A stretch of DNA of 64,000 nucleotides from Pseudomonadota bacterium (GCA_023398955.1 JAEWRL010000058.1:5707-69706); one strand, 5' to 3'; shown: positions 27,272 to 35,927, numbered from the stretch's first letter. Made by a program: numbers and translations. Notes: generated from the letters alone by a model not told the origin.

Positions 27272-29161
27272 ATGCAAGATACGACGCCCCGACGCAATCC
27301 CCAAGTCAACCGCTCGTGGATACTGCTGATGGCGGCAGTAGCCCTTGCCGTCCTGTGGTGGCAACAGGGCACGACGAGCGACAGGCATGAGCAGATCAGC
27401 TATACCGAGTTTCATCGGCTCGTTGATGAAGGCGAAGTTGCCGAGGTGCGGCTGCGGGGACAGGAAGTCTCGGGTGAGCTCCGGCGAGAGCTGGAGGTCG
27501 GTGGCACGAAGGTAGTACGTTTCGTCACGAATTTGCCCGCGCAAGAAGACCCAGAACTGATGCCTTTGCTGCGAGAGAAGGGTGTTGATATCGATGTCGA
27601 CAGCACCGAACCCTCGCCGCTCCTGCAGGCGATTGGCTGGATCTTCCCGTGGTTGCTGCTCATCGGCGTATGGTTATGGATCTCGCGGCGCTCCCAGCGG
27701 ATGCTGGGGGGAGGCGCCATGGGCAACATGCTCAAGACGCGCCGAACGAAGGTCGAGAAGCAGGATCATGTTCAGGTTCGGTTCGACGATGTCGCCGGAT
27801 TGGAATCTGCCAAGCGCGACTTGTCGGAAATCGTCGACTTTCTGAAACGACCAGAGAGCTTCCGTGAGATCGGCGCGAAGATTCCTCGTGGCGTGCTGCT
27901 TGTGGGACCACCGGGAACGGGAAAGACCCTGCTGGCCCGCGCGGTCGCTGGCGAAGCGGGGGTTCCGTTCTTCTCGATCAGCGGCTCGGAGTTCATCGAG
28001 CTCTTCGTGGGCATGGGGGCCTCTCGGGTCCGGAGCCTTTTCGACGAGGCGAAGAAGGCGGCGCCCGCCATCATCTTCATCGACGAGATTGACGCGGTCG
28101 GCCGAGCCCGTGGCGCTGGACTCGGAGGAGGACACGATGAGCGGGAGCAAACGCTCAACCAGATGCTTTCGGAGATGGATGGTTTTTCGCGCAACGAGCT
28201 GACCATCGTGCTGGCGGCCACGAACCGCCCCGACGTCCTCGATCCAGCGCTGCTCCGCCCGGGCAGGTTCGATCGCCGAGTCGTCATCGACCGACCGAGC
28301 GTGGCCGCGCGTGAGGCCATTTTAGGTGTACATTGTAGAGGCAAGCCCCTGGCTGCAGACGTCGATCTCGCGAGCGTTGCGCGGAGCACGCCCGGGTTCT
28401 CTGGAGCGGATTTGGCGAATCTCACCAACGAGGCGGCTCTGCACGCCGTCCGACGCGGCCAAAAGACCGTCGAGTCGATGGATTTCACCGCGGCTTTCGA
28501 CAAGATAGTCCTTGGCGATCCCCGGGAAGCCAAGCTGGCGCCGCTGGAGAAGTACCGGGTCGCGATCCATGAATCTGGGCATGCGGTCGTTGCCCATTTT
28601 TCTCCTCACTCGGAGCCGCTGCATCGTGTTTCCATCATCCCTCGTGGAATGGCCCTTGGCGCGACCCAGCAACAGCCCATCGCGGACCGGCATATCATCA
28701 CGCAGCCCGAGCTCGAGGCCCAGCTGCGAGTCCTGATGGGAGGGTATGCGGCCGAGCGCGAGGTCTTGGGTGAGGTGTCCTCGGGTGCCGAGAACGACCT
28801 GAAACGCGGCTCGGACACGGCATTCCGAATGATGGCGCACTATGGAATGAGCGAGAAGCTGGGCCCCGTCTTTCACGAGCATAGGAAGGAACACCCTTTC
28901 CTTGGCCAGGCCCTGGGATCGGGCGGGGGCAGCAGTGATGCGACGATTCGAGCAATCGAAGAGGAAACGCGCGAGACGCTATTGCGAGCCGCCGCTGAGG
29001 CGGGCGAGCTCATCCGCACCCACAGGGCGCGCTTTGACCGCCTGGTCCAGAGTCTGCTCGAGAAAGAAAGCGTCGAGCAAGCCGAACTCGTGGAACTCCT
29101 GGGAGAGCCCGAGACTGCCCCGGACGCCGTCGTCCCAGCGCACCTGCATTCTCTCAACTGA
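27272..29161 (+). CDS. ftsH: ATP-dependent zinc metalloprotease FtsH
   Basis: Membrane-bound AAA protease of 629 residues. Two membrane segments (about residues 14-30 and 115-135) flank a short periplasmic domain. The AAA domain has Walker A GPPGTGKT (about 211), Walker B FIDEIDAVGR, the pore-loop sequence ISGSEFIELFVGMGA and arginine fingers in RPGRFDRR. The zinc site is HESGH (His433), where HEAGH is usual, with the third ligand in the GAENDLKRGSDTA region. It degrades misfolded membrane and short-lived cytoplasmic proteins. Its place behind a CBS gene and a sigma-54-like promoter suggests a stress-induced paralogue rather than the housekeeping copy; this is inference. Confidence 0.95.
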   Translation: MQDTTPRRNPQVNRSWILLMAAVALAVLWWQQGTTSDRHEQISYTEFHRLVDEGEVAEVRLRGQEVSGELRRELEVGGTKVVRFVTNLPAQEDPELMPLLREKGVDIDVDSTEPSPLLQAIGWIFPWLLLIGVWLWISRRSQRMLGGGAMGNMLKTRRTKVEKQDHVQVRFDDVAGLESAKRDLSEIVDFLKRPESFREIGAKIPRGVLLVGPPGTGKTLLARAVAGEAGVPFFSISGSEFIELFVGMGASRVRSLFDEAKKAAPAIIFIDEIDAVGRARGAGLGGGHDEREQTLNQMLSEMDGFSRNELTIVLAATNRPDVLDPALLRPGRFDRRVVIDRPSVAAREAILGVHCRGKPLAADVDLASVARSTPGFSGADLANLTNEAALHAVRRGQKTVESMDFTAAFDKIVLGDPREAKLAPLEKYRVAIHESGHAVVAHFSPHSEPLHRVSIIPRGMALGATQQQPIADRHIITQPELEAQLRVLMGGYAAEREVLGEVSSGAENDLKRGSDTAFRMMAHYGMSEKLGPVFHEHRKEHPFLGQALGSGGGSSDATIRAIEEETRETLLRAAAEAGELIRTHRARFDRLVQSLLEKESVEQAELVELLGEPETAPDAVVPAHLHSLN

Positions 29162-29221
29162 TTTTCGATCCCCTCCGAGAGTCAGTCTCGGTTACCGTCG
29201 CCTTTGAGAGGGCGCGTGGAG

Positions 29222-29237
29222 CGGAACACTCTTTGCA
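29222..29237 (+). promoter_or_regulatory. Candidate sigma-54 promoter, aldehyde dehydrogenase
   Basis: Plus strand CGGAAC-ACTCT-TTGCA: two mismatches in the -24 half (GG kept) and an exact -12 half, 84 bases before the ATG at 29322. Confidence 0.42.
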
Positions 29238-29321
29238 AATCCCGCTGCACTGACGATACCCTGCAGTCACGCCCCGGCGATGTTCTGGGGCGAGCAGCGA
29301 CCCCGAATACCGAGAGATCAC

Positions 29322-30683
29322 ATGCTCAGCGTCAATCCAGCAACGGGCGCCGTCATCGGCGAGTTCGAACCTATGTCCTATGCCGCCGCCGAAGAGGTGG
29401 CGCGACGCACGGCTACCGCAGCCGGACGATGGAGGCAGGAGGACCTCTCCCGCCGAGCGCGGGCCTTAACGCGACTGGAAGAGCTCCTCACGTCCGAAGC
29501 AGGCGCCCTGGCGCGCATCATGGCACAAGAGATGGGTAAGCCAATCCGGGACGGGGTCAAAGAGATCGAGAAGTGCGCGACCGCGTGTCGCTATTACGCG
29601 CTCAACGCCGCCGCGTTTCTCCAGCAAGACGTCGTCGCAACCGACGCCACGCGAAGCTATGTCGCCTTCCAGCCCCTGGGGGTAGTACTCGCGATCATGC
29701 CCTGGAACTTCCCCTTCTGGCAGTTCTTTCGCTGCGCAGCCCCGGCGCTAATGGCAGGCAACGGCGTCCTTCTGAAACATGCCTCGAATGTCTCTGGATG
29801 TGCGCTAGCGATCGAGCGCCTCTTTTCGGACGCTGGTTGCCCAGAAGACCTGGTGCGTGTCCTGCTCGTCCAGAGTAAGACCGCGCTGGATCTGATCGAT
29901 TCAGAGCACGTCGACGCCGTGACGCTCACAGGAAGCGTCGAGGCGGGCCGCGCCGTCGCCGCCCGCGCGGGGAACGCCCTGAAGAAGACGGTCCTCGAGC
30001 TCGGCGGCTCGGATCCGTACGTAGTGCTCTCGGATGCCGACCTGACGCTCGCGGCGGACACCTGCGTCATGAGCCGCCTCATCAACGGCGGGCAGAGTTG
30101 CATTGCGGCCAAACGGTTCATCGTCGTCCGCGATCATCGAGAGCGCTTCGAACACGACGTCGTGGCGAGGATGGAGGCAGTGGTTCCGGGCGATCCTTCG
30201 AGCGCAGACACCCGTATGGGCCCTCTTGCCCGCCAAGACCTCCGGGACGAGCTGCACGGTCAAGTCAGAGCAAGCATCGAGAAGGGCGCAACGCTTCTCC
30301 TCGGCGGCGAGGTCCCCCCGGCCGCGGGCGCCTGGTATCCTCCCACCGTGCTGACCGACGTGGTGGCGGGAATGCCAGCATTCGACGAAGAGCTATTTGG
30401 TCCCGTGGCTGCGATCACGATAGCCGAGGACGACGATGAGGCCATCGCGTTCGCGAACGCAACATCGTTCGGGCTTGGCGCTGCGGTCTTCTGCGGCGAC
30501 AGTGAGCGCGGCGAGAGGATCGCGCGTGACCAGCTCCACGCCGGCTGCGCCTTCGTCAACACGCATGTACGGTCGGACGCGCGCCTCCCCTTTGGTGGTA
30601 TCCGCTCTTCGGGTTACGGGAGGGAGCTCGGAAGCTACGGCCTCCGGGAGTTCGTCAACGTGAAGACGGTCTACGTGCGCTGA
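29322..30683 (+). CDS. NAD(P)-dependent aldehyde dehydrogenase, succinate-semialdehyde type
   Basis: 453 residues, cytoplasmic. The fold is complete: MPWNFPFWQFFR for cofactor binding, VTLTGSVEAGRAVAARAG, general base in LELGGSDPYVVL (Glu226), nucleophile in NGGQSCIAAKRFIV (Cys260), and EELFGPVAAI and LPFGGIRSSGYGRE near the end. The short N-terminus (LSVNPATG) and MPWNFPFWQ motif match the Sad/YneI group that oxidises succinate semialdehyde, but specificity is inferred. ATG 29322 is preferred over one 14 codons upstream. It is a single gene between a sigma-54-like element and a strong terminator. Confidence 0.9.
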   Translation: MLSVNPATGAVIGEFEPMSYAAAEEVARRTATAAGRWRQEDLSRRARALTRLEELLTSEAGALARIMAQEMGKPIRDGVKEIEKCATACRYYALNAAAFLQQDVVATDATRSYVAFQPLGVVLAIMPWNFPFWQFFRCAAPALMAGNGVLLKHASNVSGCALAIERLFSDAGCPEDLVRVLLVQSKTALDLIDSEHVDAVTLTGSVEAGRAVAARAGNALKKTVLELGGSDPYVVLSDADLTLAADTCVMSRLINGGQSCIAAKRFIVVRDHRERFEHDVVARMEAVVPGDPSSADTRMGPLARQDLRDELHGQVRASIEKGATLLLGGEVPPAAGAWYPPTVLTDVVAGMPAFDEELFGPVAAITIAEDDDEAIAFANATSFGLGAAVFCGDSERGERIARDQLHAGCAFVNTHVRSDARLPFGGIRSSGYGRELGSYGLREFVNVKTVYVR

Positions 30684-30691
30684 ACGGGCGA

Positions 30692-30722
30692 GCGCAATTG
30701 TCGAGCACGTCGACGATTGCGC
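30692..30722. terminator. Strong hairpin terminator
   Basis: GCGCAATTGTCGA, loop GCACG, TCGACGATTGCGC: 13 paired positions with a single G-T pair. It starts 8 bases after the aldehyde dehydrogenase stop and lies between convergent genes. Confidence 0.75.
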
Positions 30723-30782
30723 GAGCATCCCCCAGCGACGGGACGGATTCGGCACCCGCCGCATGGACCGCGACGTGAGGCG

Positions 30783-31022
30783 TTACTGCGTGGGGTCCGT
30801 AGCCGCGGCGCCAATCTCGTCAGCATGCGCCGACTCCGGGGTCGTCGTATAGCTGAGGTAGGTGAGCAGAGCCATGACGAGCGTCCCCGTGACGACGACA
30901 GCGATGAACCCGCCTCGCCGCAGCGTTCTATCCTTCTCGATTTTTCGCAGCGCCTCTCCGATCTCCGGATCCTGACTGTTGTTGCTCTGGGGGTTCTGAA
31001 TAGGAGTGTTCTGAGCGGGCAT
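30783..31022 (-). CDS. Small single-span membrane protein of unknown function
   Basis: 79 residues from the ATG at 31022, behind AAAAGGATC. An N-terminal Asn/Gln/Pro-rich stretch and a charged helix (EIGEALRKIEKDRTLRRGG) precede one membrane span (FIAVVVTGTLVMALLTYLSY) and a short acidic tail. I do not recognise the family. Longer readings upstream are arginine- and histidine-rich and lack a ribosome site. A sigma-54-like element lies 36 bases upstream, and the gene is divergent from the encapsulin operon. Confidence 0.62.
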   Translation of the reverse strand: MPAQNTPIQNPQSNNSQDPEIGEALRKIEKDRTLRRGGFIAVVVTGTLVMALLTYLSYTTTPESAHADEIGAAATDPTQ

Positions 31023-31057
31023 GATGGTGTGATCCTTTTCTTTCTCTTCTCCAAGGA

Positions 31058-31073
31058 TGCAGCCTTTGTGCCG
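31058..31073 (-). promoter_or_regulatory. Candidate sigma-54 promoter, small membrane protein
   Basis: Minus strand CGGCAC-AAAGG-CTGCA: one mismatch in each half, with GG and GC kept, 36 bases before the ATG at 31022. Confidence 0.45.
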
Positions 31074-31207
31074 CGCGATGTCGCGGTGACGAGCACAATG
31101 GGAAAGGTTGACTGGGCGAACTGGGCTCACCGTGTCGATGCGCCTCACCTGAGGCACGACGGCACAGTGGTTCGGCGAGGCTGCTGGGTTGCCGCATTGC
31201 TTCCCAA

Positions 31208-31223
31208 TGGCACGGCATGTGCA
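31208..31223 (+). promoter_or_regulatory. Candidate sigma-54 promoter, encapsulin operon
   Basis: Plus strand TGGCAC-GGCAT-GTGCA: exact -24 half and one mismatch in the -12 half, 67 bases before the ATG at 31291. Confidence 0.55.
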
Positions 31224-31290
31224 CGGATGCGCAGCGTGTTCGGCAGGGTAGCCGCAGCTGTCCCTGATCTTTGACCGGAGAACGCCTTCG

Positions 31291-31653
31291 ATGAGTGACT
31301 ACCACGAGCCCGAGAACGAGCTCAGCCCCTTCGCCCGAGACTACCATCGTGCACTGACCAGCCTGAAGGAGGAGATAGAAGCGGTCGACTGGTATCACCA
31401 GCGTGTCGAGACCAGCAACGACGCATCACTAGGAGCGATACTCGCACACAATCGTGACGAGGAGATTGAGCACGCTTGCATGACGCTCGAGTGGCTGCGG
31501 CGCCATGTACCGCAGTGGCAAACCATGCTCCAGACCTACCTCTTCACGTCCGAACCCATCACGGAGCTCGAGGAAGCGGAAGGGGACGCGACCAAGAACG
31601 CCAGCGTCTACTCGCTCAGGATTGGGAGCCTCAAACAAGAAGGAAACCTATGA
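31291..31653 (+). CDS. Encapsulated ferritin-like protein (EncFtn cargo)
   Basis: 120 residues. EncFtn-type ferroxidase: ring-forming half-ferritin with metal ligands at Glu28, Glu58 and His61 by motif (KEEIEAVDWYHQR; NRDEEIEHACMTLEWLRR), including the conserved Trp-Tyr pair at 34-35. The C-terminus carries a family-1 cargo-loading peptide (YSLRIGSLKQEGNL, compare LxIGSL) after an acidic linker. It oxidises Fe(II) inside the shell and feeds iron into the lumen. Its stop overlaps the shell gene start as ATGA, so cargo and shell are translated together. A sigma-54-like promoter lies upstream. Confidence 0.95.
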   Translation: MSDYHEPENELSPFARDYHRALTSLKEEIEAVDWYHQRVETSNDASLGAILAHNRDEEIEHACMTLEWLRRHVPQWQTMLQTYLFTSEPITELEEAEGDATKNASVYSLRIGSLKQEGNL

Positions 31654-32444
31654 ACTTCCTAAAGCGTGAGCTCGCCCCACTCACCAGTGCCGCTTGGGAT
31701 GAACTCGGGAAGGAGGCCGAGCGGGTCCTGAAGGGAAACCTCTCCGCGCGCAGGGTGGTCGACGTCGACGGCCCCAAAGGCTTCGACTATTCTGCCGTCA
31801 ACCTGGGGAGGCTCTCAGAGGAGCACGAGGCGACGAGCGACGGCGTCCGCTTTGGCATCCGAAAGGTGCTGCCCTTGGTTGAGCTCCGAGTGCCCTTCGA
31901 GGTCAGTATTGGTGAGCTGGACAATATGGCCCGTGGAGCGGACGATGTTGATACAGAGCCGGTCATCGAAGCCGCACTCAAGCTCGCCCGCTTCGAGGAC
32001 CACGCCATCTACCAGGGCTTCGAACCCGGCGGAATCCAGGGTGTTCTTGCCGGCTGCGCACACGATTCGCTGGCTTTGGGGGGCGACGCTGCCCAGTTTC
32101 CAGGGGCCATCGCAAAGGCGATGTCGATCCTGTCCGATGCTGGGGTCAACGGGCCCTACGCGCTGATCCTCGGCCCGGAACCCCATCGCCTACTCGCCGG
32201 TGATGTCTCCACCTATCCGCCGCGCCAGCGCATCGCGAAGATGCTCGAAGGCCCAGTGTTACGGAGCTCCGTCCTCGAGGGCGGACTCTTGCTGTCATTG
32301 CGGGGCGAAGACTACCAGCTCACCATCGGCGAGGATGTCGCTATTGGCTATAGCGCACACAATAGCGAACGAGTGTCGCTCTACCTTACGGAGACTTTTA
32401 CGTTCCGGATGCTGTCGCCCGAGGCCGCGGTTCGCCTTTGTTGA
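31650..32444 (+). CDS. Family 1 encapsulin shell protein
   Basis: 264 residues with the HK97-like fold of encapsulins: N-terminal helix MNFLKRELAPLTSAAWDEL, E-loop region, RVPFEVSIGELDNMARGA, EDHAIYQGFEPGGIQGVL, GPYALILGPEPHRLL and C-terminal GEDVAIGYSAHNSERVSLYL with TETFTFRML. It assembles into a closed icosahedral compartment, most likely of about 60 subunits, that stores iron with the EncFtn cargo encoded just before it. The start at 31650 overlaps the cargo stop (ATGA); a longer in-frame reading to 31476 lies inside the cargo gene and is rejected. Confidence 0.96.
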   Translation: MNFLKRELAPLTSAAWDELGKEAERVLKGNLSARRVVDVDGPKGFDYSAVNLGRLSEEHEATSDGVRFGIRKVLPLVELRVPFEVSIGELDNMARGADDVDTEPVIEAALKLARFEDHAIYQGFEPGGIQGVLAGCAHDSLALGGDAAQFPGAIAKAMSILSDAGVNGPYALILGPEPHRLLAGDVSTYPPRQRIAKMLEGPVLRSSVLEGGLLLSLRGEDYQLTIGEDVAIGYSAHNSERVSLYLTETFTFRMLSPEAAVRLC

Positions 32445-32517
32445 GAGCCACCGCTGACTGACGCACAGCCCGGATACGGTCGGGTCGACTCGCCAAGTGC
32501 ATTCGAGTGGCGAGACG

Positions 32518-32545
32518 CAGCGCGAGCCCCTCGGGGCCCGCGCTG
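32518..32545. terminator. GC-rich hairpin between convergent genes
   Basis: CAGCGCGAGCCCC / GGGGCCCGCGCTG: 12 of 13 positions pair around a TC loop. It lies 73 bases after the encapsulin stop and 22 bases after the convergent lipoprotein stop. Confidence 0.55.
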
Positions 32546-32566
32546 TGCGGCCATGATACGAGACGG

Positions 32567-32956
32567 TTACGAATTTCCTGGTGGAGGGCCGCTCGCCGCC
32601 TGCCGCTGCTGCAGTTCGCGGATGCGCTCCTGCGCTGCTTCGGCATCGGTACGCGCGCGATCAGCCTTGGCCAGAGCGAGCGCCAGCTCCGCGTCGGCTT
32701 GCGCGCGCCTCAGGACAAGAAAGGCCTTGTCGTTCTCGCCCGCTGCGATGAGCTTCTCGGCCTGCCCGATTTGCTTGCGTGCGAATTGCAAGTGGAGGGC
32801 ACCGTCCGGTACGGACTGGGCCCCCATTTCGTCTGCCGCCCGAATGGCACCTTGTGTTTCGGCGCTTTGGGCGTGGGGTACGCTGCTCCCACCGCATGCC
32901 GCCATGAGCGGAGCGGCAATGACTCCAGCAATTGAGATAATCGTAGCTTTATACAT
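32567..32956 (-). CDS. DUF4398-type lipoprotein
   Basis: 129 residues. Lipoprotein signal with lipobox LMAAC. The mature protein is a helical hairpin-like domain (AIRAADEMGAQSVPDGALHLQFARKQ...AEKLIAAGENDKAFLVLRRAQADAELALALAK), the pattern of DUF4398, then a coiled coil ending in QQRQ and a Pro/Gly tail. DUF4398 lipoproteins are often encoded near OmpA-family proteins, as here (34776), and probably sit at the inner leaflet of the outer membrane. Function is unknown. Confidence 0.82.
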   Translation of the reverse strand: MYKATIISIAGVIAAPLMAACGGSSVPHAQSAETQGAIRAADEMGAQSVPDGALHLQFARKQIGQAEKLIAAGENDKAFLVLRRAQADAELALALAKADRARTDAEAAQERIRELQQRQAASGPPPGNS

Positions 32957-32993
32957 CCTAAATACCTCGCCTGATAGTGCTTGTCATGCGCTC

Positions 32994-33009
32994 TTCATGA
33001 AGCGTGCCA
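32994..33009 (-). promoter_or_regulatory. Weak sigma-54-like site, DUF4398 lipoprotein
   Basis: Minus strand TGGCAC-GCTTC-ATGAA: exact -24 half, but the essential -12 GC reads GA. Listed only because of its position 38 bases before the ATG at 32956. Confidence 0.2.
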
Positions 33010-33213
33010 GGTCCATGTCCACACCCCCCGACAGCTGCGGACGCCCCGTTGGGCGAAGAACGCCAGCGCGCCAGCGTGTCGGCATGCCACAGGCTGAGCC
33101 ACTCTGCCTCGGGGGCGTTGCGCGAGGGAACAGCGCGGGCCGACACGGAAAGAGTTCCTGCACGCCGTTGCGGAGATCTCCGAGAAGTTCCATGAAACCC
33201 GGTGAACCCGCCA

Positions 33214-34458
33214 CTACCAACGGGGAAGCCCGCCCATGCCCCCAAAATCCTCATGAAGCCGTTGAGCGGGCTCCCCTTCCACGTACTCCAGCTGAGCGCC
33301 CCACGCCCGGGCTAGCTCGGGGAGCATCATCGCGAGTTCCCGCCGCTCTGGGTTGCCGCCCGTGGCGGGCCGTGCCTCCTCTTCCGACAGGGTGACGAAC
33401 TGCGTCTTCGGATTGACATAGACGTCCTTCTCCAGTGGCACGGCAACGGCGAGCGTGTAGAGACGCCCCTGCTGCAAGGCGTCCAGACACTCTCTCAGCC
33501 CAGTGATCCCTCCCTCCGCAATTGCGTCTAGCAGCTCCTTCTTTCGCTGCTCCGCCTGCGCTTCGATATGGGGCCCGACGATGCCCGGAATGCTCGTCGC
33601 CGTAGGCGCCACGCCCCCAGACGCTGGAGTCAAAGCAGTAACGCAGGCTGCGACTTCGTGCGGCAATGCGGAGAAAAGGAGGTGTCGCTCGCGCTCCGCA
33701 CCAAGCAGGATGACGCGCCGAAGACCCTCGCGGTCCATGATGGCTCGCAGCTCGGCGCCCTGCTCCCGGTAGAAGCGCGCCTGGGAATGTCGGACGCCCT
33801 CGTCCGCGAGCTGCCGCGCGGCGTCACCGCGATCCGCCTGGTATTTGGCACCGGATTGCTCGCGCCCCACCGTCTGGGCGTTACGCGCCTCGGCAGGCGA
33901 CGCGCTCATGACACCGGCCGGCAGGCGATCCTTCGGCCGTGTGAGACCATCGTCTTGCTCTCCCGCTCGTTGCCGACGTGCCTCGTGGAGCGGCTCGGCG
34001 CGACCCAGCTGTACCCCGTACGCGCTGAGGTGATCCCGCTCGCAGTAGACGACTAGGTGCGGTTCCTGACCGCTATCGAGTACCAAGAGCGGCGTGAGCA
34101 TCGGCTCACCCAGGTGCGTCGGGAGGCGATCGCTCTCCGCGTCGTCGACAGCGTCAACAGGTAATTCCATGACCTCCAGCTGGTCAGGGGTAGCGAAGAG
34201 CGCGACCGAGCGCCCCTCCGATTCTCTGCCGGTGAAGTACTCCACCACGCGCTCGGCGGCGCCCGCCGGTACTCCTTCCAGCTCCCGCAAGGAGTTCTTG
34301 AGTCTCGCGAGAACCGCTGCTGAAGAACTCTCCCTGCGTCCCGGCTGGACGTTGGCATAGACCGTCAAGACAGGTCGCTCGAACGACTCGAGCCTGCCCA
34401 ACAGGGCTGTAATGTCTCGATATAGCTTGGAGTGGCCTTGTCCTTGAGTTCCAGTCAT
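33214..34458 (-). CDS. baeRF/VLRF1-family release-factor-like protein
   Basis: About 414 residues. The N-terminal part matches the bacterial archaeo-eukaryotic release factor (baeRF) family: LLGRLESFERPVLTVYANV, GRSVALFATPDQLEVMELP and PLLVLDSGQEPHLVVYCERD. The C-terminal region has RRVILLGAERERHLLFSALP and a coiled helix. These proteins are thought to act on stalled ribosomes. The peptidyl-tRNA hydrolysis motif GGQ of true eRF1 is not evident. An unusual Arg/Gln/Ala-rich insertion (about residues 155-205) breaks the middle. The start is ATG 34458, or GTG 34464 two codons earlier. An unusually close sigma-54-like element would make the transcript almost leaderless. Confidence 0.75.
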   Translation of the reverse strand: MTGTQGQGHSKLYRDITALLGRLESFERPVLTVYANVQPGRRESSSAAVLARLKNSLRELEGVPAGAAERVVEYFTGRESEGRSVALFATPDQLEVMELPVDAVDDAESDRLPTHLGEPMLTPLLVLDSGQEPHLVVYCERDHLSAYGVQLGRAEPLHEARRQRAGEQDDGLTRPKDRLPAGVMSASPAEARNAQTVGREQSGAKYQADRGDAARQLADEGVRHSQARFYREQGAELRAIMDREGLRRVILLGAERERHLLFSALPHEVAACVTALTPASGGVAPTATSIPGIVGPHIEAQAEQRKKELLDAIAEGGITGLRECLDALQQGRLYTLAVAVPLEKDVYVNPKTQFVTLSEEEARPATGGNPERRELAMMLPELARAWGAQLEYVEGEPAQRLHEDFGGMGGLPRW

Positions 34459-34471
34459 GAGCACTCGTCAC

Positions 34472-34487
34472 TGCATGGCTCGTGCCA
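34472..34487 (-). promoter_or_regulatory. Candidate sigma-54 promoter, baeRF gene
   Basis: Minus strand TGGCAC-GAGCC-ATGCA: one mismatch. The -12 half ends only 13 bases before the ATG at 34458, so the transcript would have virtually no leader. Confidence 0.45.
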
Positions 34488-34638
34488 GACGGCGGCAACC
34501 CCTCGTAGTGCTCCGAGGCATTGCCGCAGGAACTGGCGCTCCTTCTCGCCTCGCCTGCGGCACGCTGGCACAGCGAAGAGAGGGGCAAGCCTTTTCCGGG
34601 CAGCGGCTTCATGAGGAGTGTTTGCTGCACACACGGAA

Positions 34639-34654
34639 TGGCATGGGCATTGCC
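34639..34654 (+). promoter_or_regulatory. Candidate sigma-54 promoter, OmpA-family gene
   Basis: Plus strand TGGCAT-GGGCA-TTGCC: one mismatch in each half with GG and GC kept, 121 bases before the ATG at 34776. Confidence 0.42.
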
Positions 34655-34775
34655 AGTAGCCCGCGCGTCGGCGCGCCACACCGCCTTCGCTGGCAAATTT
34701 GGTAGCAGCCAAGAGCTGTCAGTGCTCGCGGCAAAAAGCCTGGAGCACCGCCGTGCGAACACACATCGAGGAGCA

Positions 34776-35927
34776 ATGCCAATGATTCGATCGACACTGA
34801 CCCTTACTGGAACCGTCGTGCTGCTGTCGTCCGCCAGCACCTGGGCTCACGCAGCGGAGGAGGACAAGTGGAGCCTCCTTGGTGGCGTCGCAGCTGGTAC
34901 CACGCTTCACCAAGCAGACGACGGCGCCTACACACCTGGCGGCGTGGCGGAGATCGGTGCATACCGTGCCGTGATTCCCCAGCTGAGCATCGGCGCGAAC
35001 GTGCAGGTCGGTGGGATGGCGGATCCGGACAGTGTCGTGGCAGATAGCGGAAACGAGGCGTTCGGTCTCGGTCTCCTCGCGGGCGCGGTACGCGCGTATC
35101 CGCTAGCCTCCGGGAGGAGGGGGAACCCTGGAGGCCTCTATCTGGAAGCCGCGGCCGGCGCTGGCCTGGTCGCCAGCGACGTTTACCCGGCAATTGCGCC
35201 GAGCATTGGCTACTTGTTTGAGGTCGCGACTATCCATGTTGGACCCTCGGTCGAGTACCTTCAGATGATCCAGACAGACGGCGACAACGTGGAGCCCTTG
35301 GATCTCAAGGCACTCCTAATCGGCGTGGAGGTGTCCTTCTCCAGCGGTCGCACCGTCGACGAAGTGCGAAACGAAGAGCCTTACGGGGGCGGCGCCCAGG
35401 TGTGGCCTGCCGACGGGCAACAAGGGCAAGACGAGACTCTCGACGACGGAGCCAGCGACATGGATGCCGATGGCATTCCCGACGCCGTGGACAATTGCCC
35501 TGAGCGCGCCGAGGTGATCAACGGCTTCAATGACCTGGACGGCTGCCCCGATGTGGCGGAGGTCGTGTTCATCGATCGGAACCTCGTCATCGACGAGGCC
35601 GTGCTGTTCGACACCGGTTCGGCACAACTCAGACCTCAGGGCAGGGATGCGCTCGCGGGAATGGCGGAGTTTCTGAAGACCTTCAAGGAAGACTGGTCTG
35701 GACTCATAGTCCAAGGGCATGCTGATTCCCGTGGAGATGCGCTCTATAACCTGGAGCTGTCTCAGGCGCGTGCGAACGCAGTCAAGGCCTACCTGATCCA
35801 ACAAGGTATCTCGGCGGAGAAGATTGAAACCACCGGGTATGGTGAGTGGCGGCCACAGGCGCCGAAGGCAGATGAGGTTGGAAAATACCAGAAGAACCGG
35901 CGCGTGGAGTTCGTTATCGCCGAATGA
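34776..35927 (+). CDS. OmpA-family outer-membrane protein with TSP3-like linker
   Basis: 383 residues. The ATG at 34776 behind GAGGAG opens a Sec signal (LTLTGTVVLLSSASTWAHA). Residues about 30-200 look like an outer-membrane beta-barrel (alternating GLYLEAAAGAGLVASDV, ATIHVGPSVEYLQM). A calcium-binding linker follows (DMDADGIPDAVDNCP, FNDLDGCPD). The C-terminal OmpA peptidoglycan-binding domain has VLFDTGSAQLRPQG, VQGHADSRGD and NLELSQARANAVKAYL. It should tether the outer membrane to the wall. A hairpin terminator follows. Confidence 0.92.
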   Translation: MPMIRSTLTLTGTVVLLSSASTWAHAAEEDKWSLLGGVAAGTTLHQADDGAYTPGGVAEIGAYRAVIPQLSIGANVQVGGMADPDSVVADSGNEAFGLGLLAGAVRAYPLASGRRGNPGGLYLEAAAGAGLVASDVYPAIAPSIGYLFEVATIHVGPSVEYLQMIQTDGDNVEPLDLKALLIGVEVSFSSGRTVDEVRNEEPYGGGAQVWPADGQQGQDETLDDGASDMDADGIPDAVDNCPERAEVINGFNDLDGCPDVAEVVFIDRNLVIDEAVLFDTGSAQLRPQGRDALAGMAEFLKTFKEDWSGLIVQGHADSRGDALYNLELSQARANAVKAYLIQQGISAEKIETTGYGEWRPQAPKADEVGKYQKNRRVEFVIAE

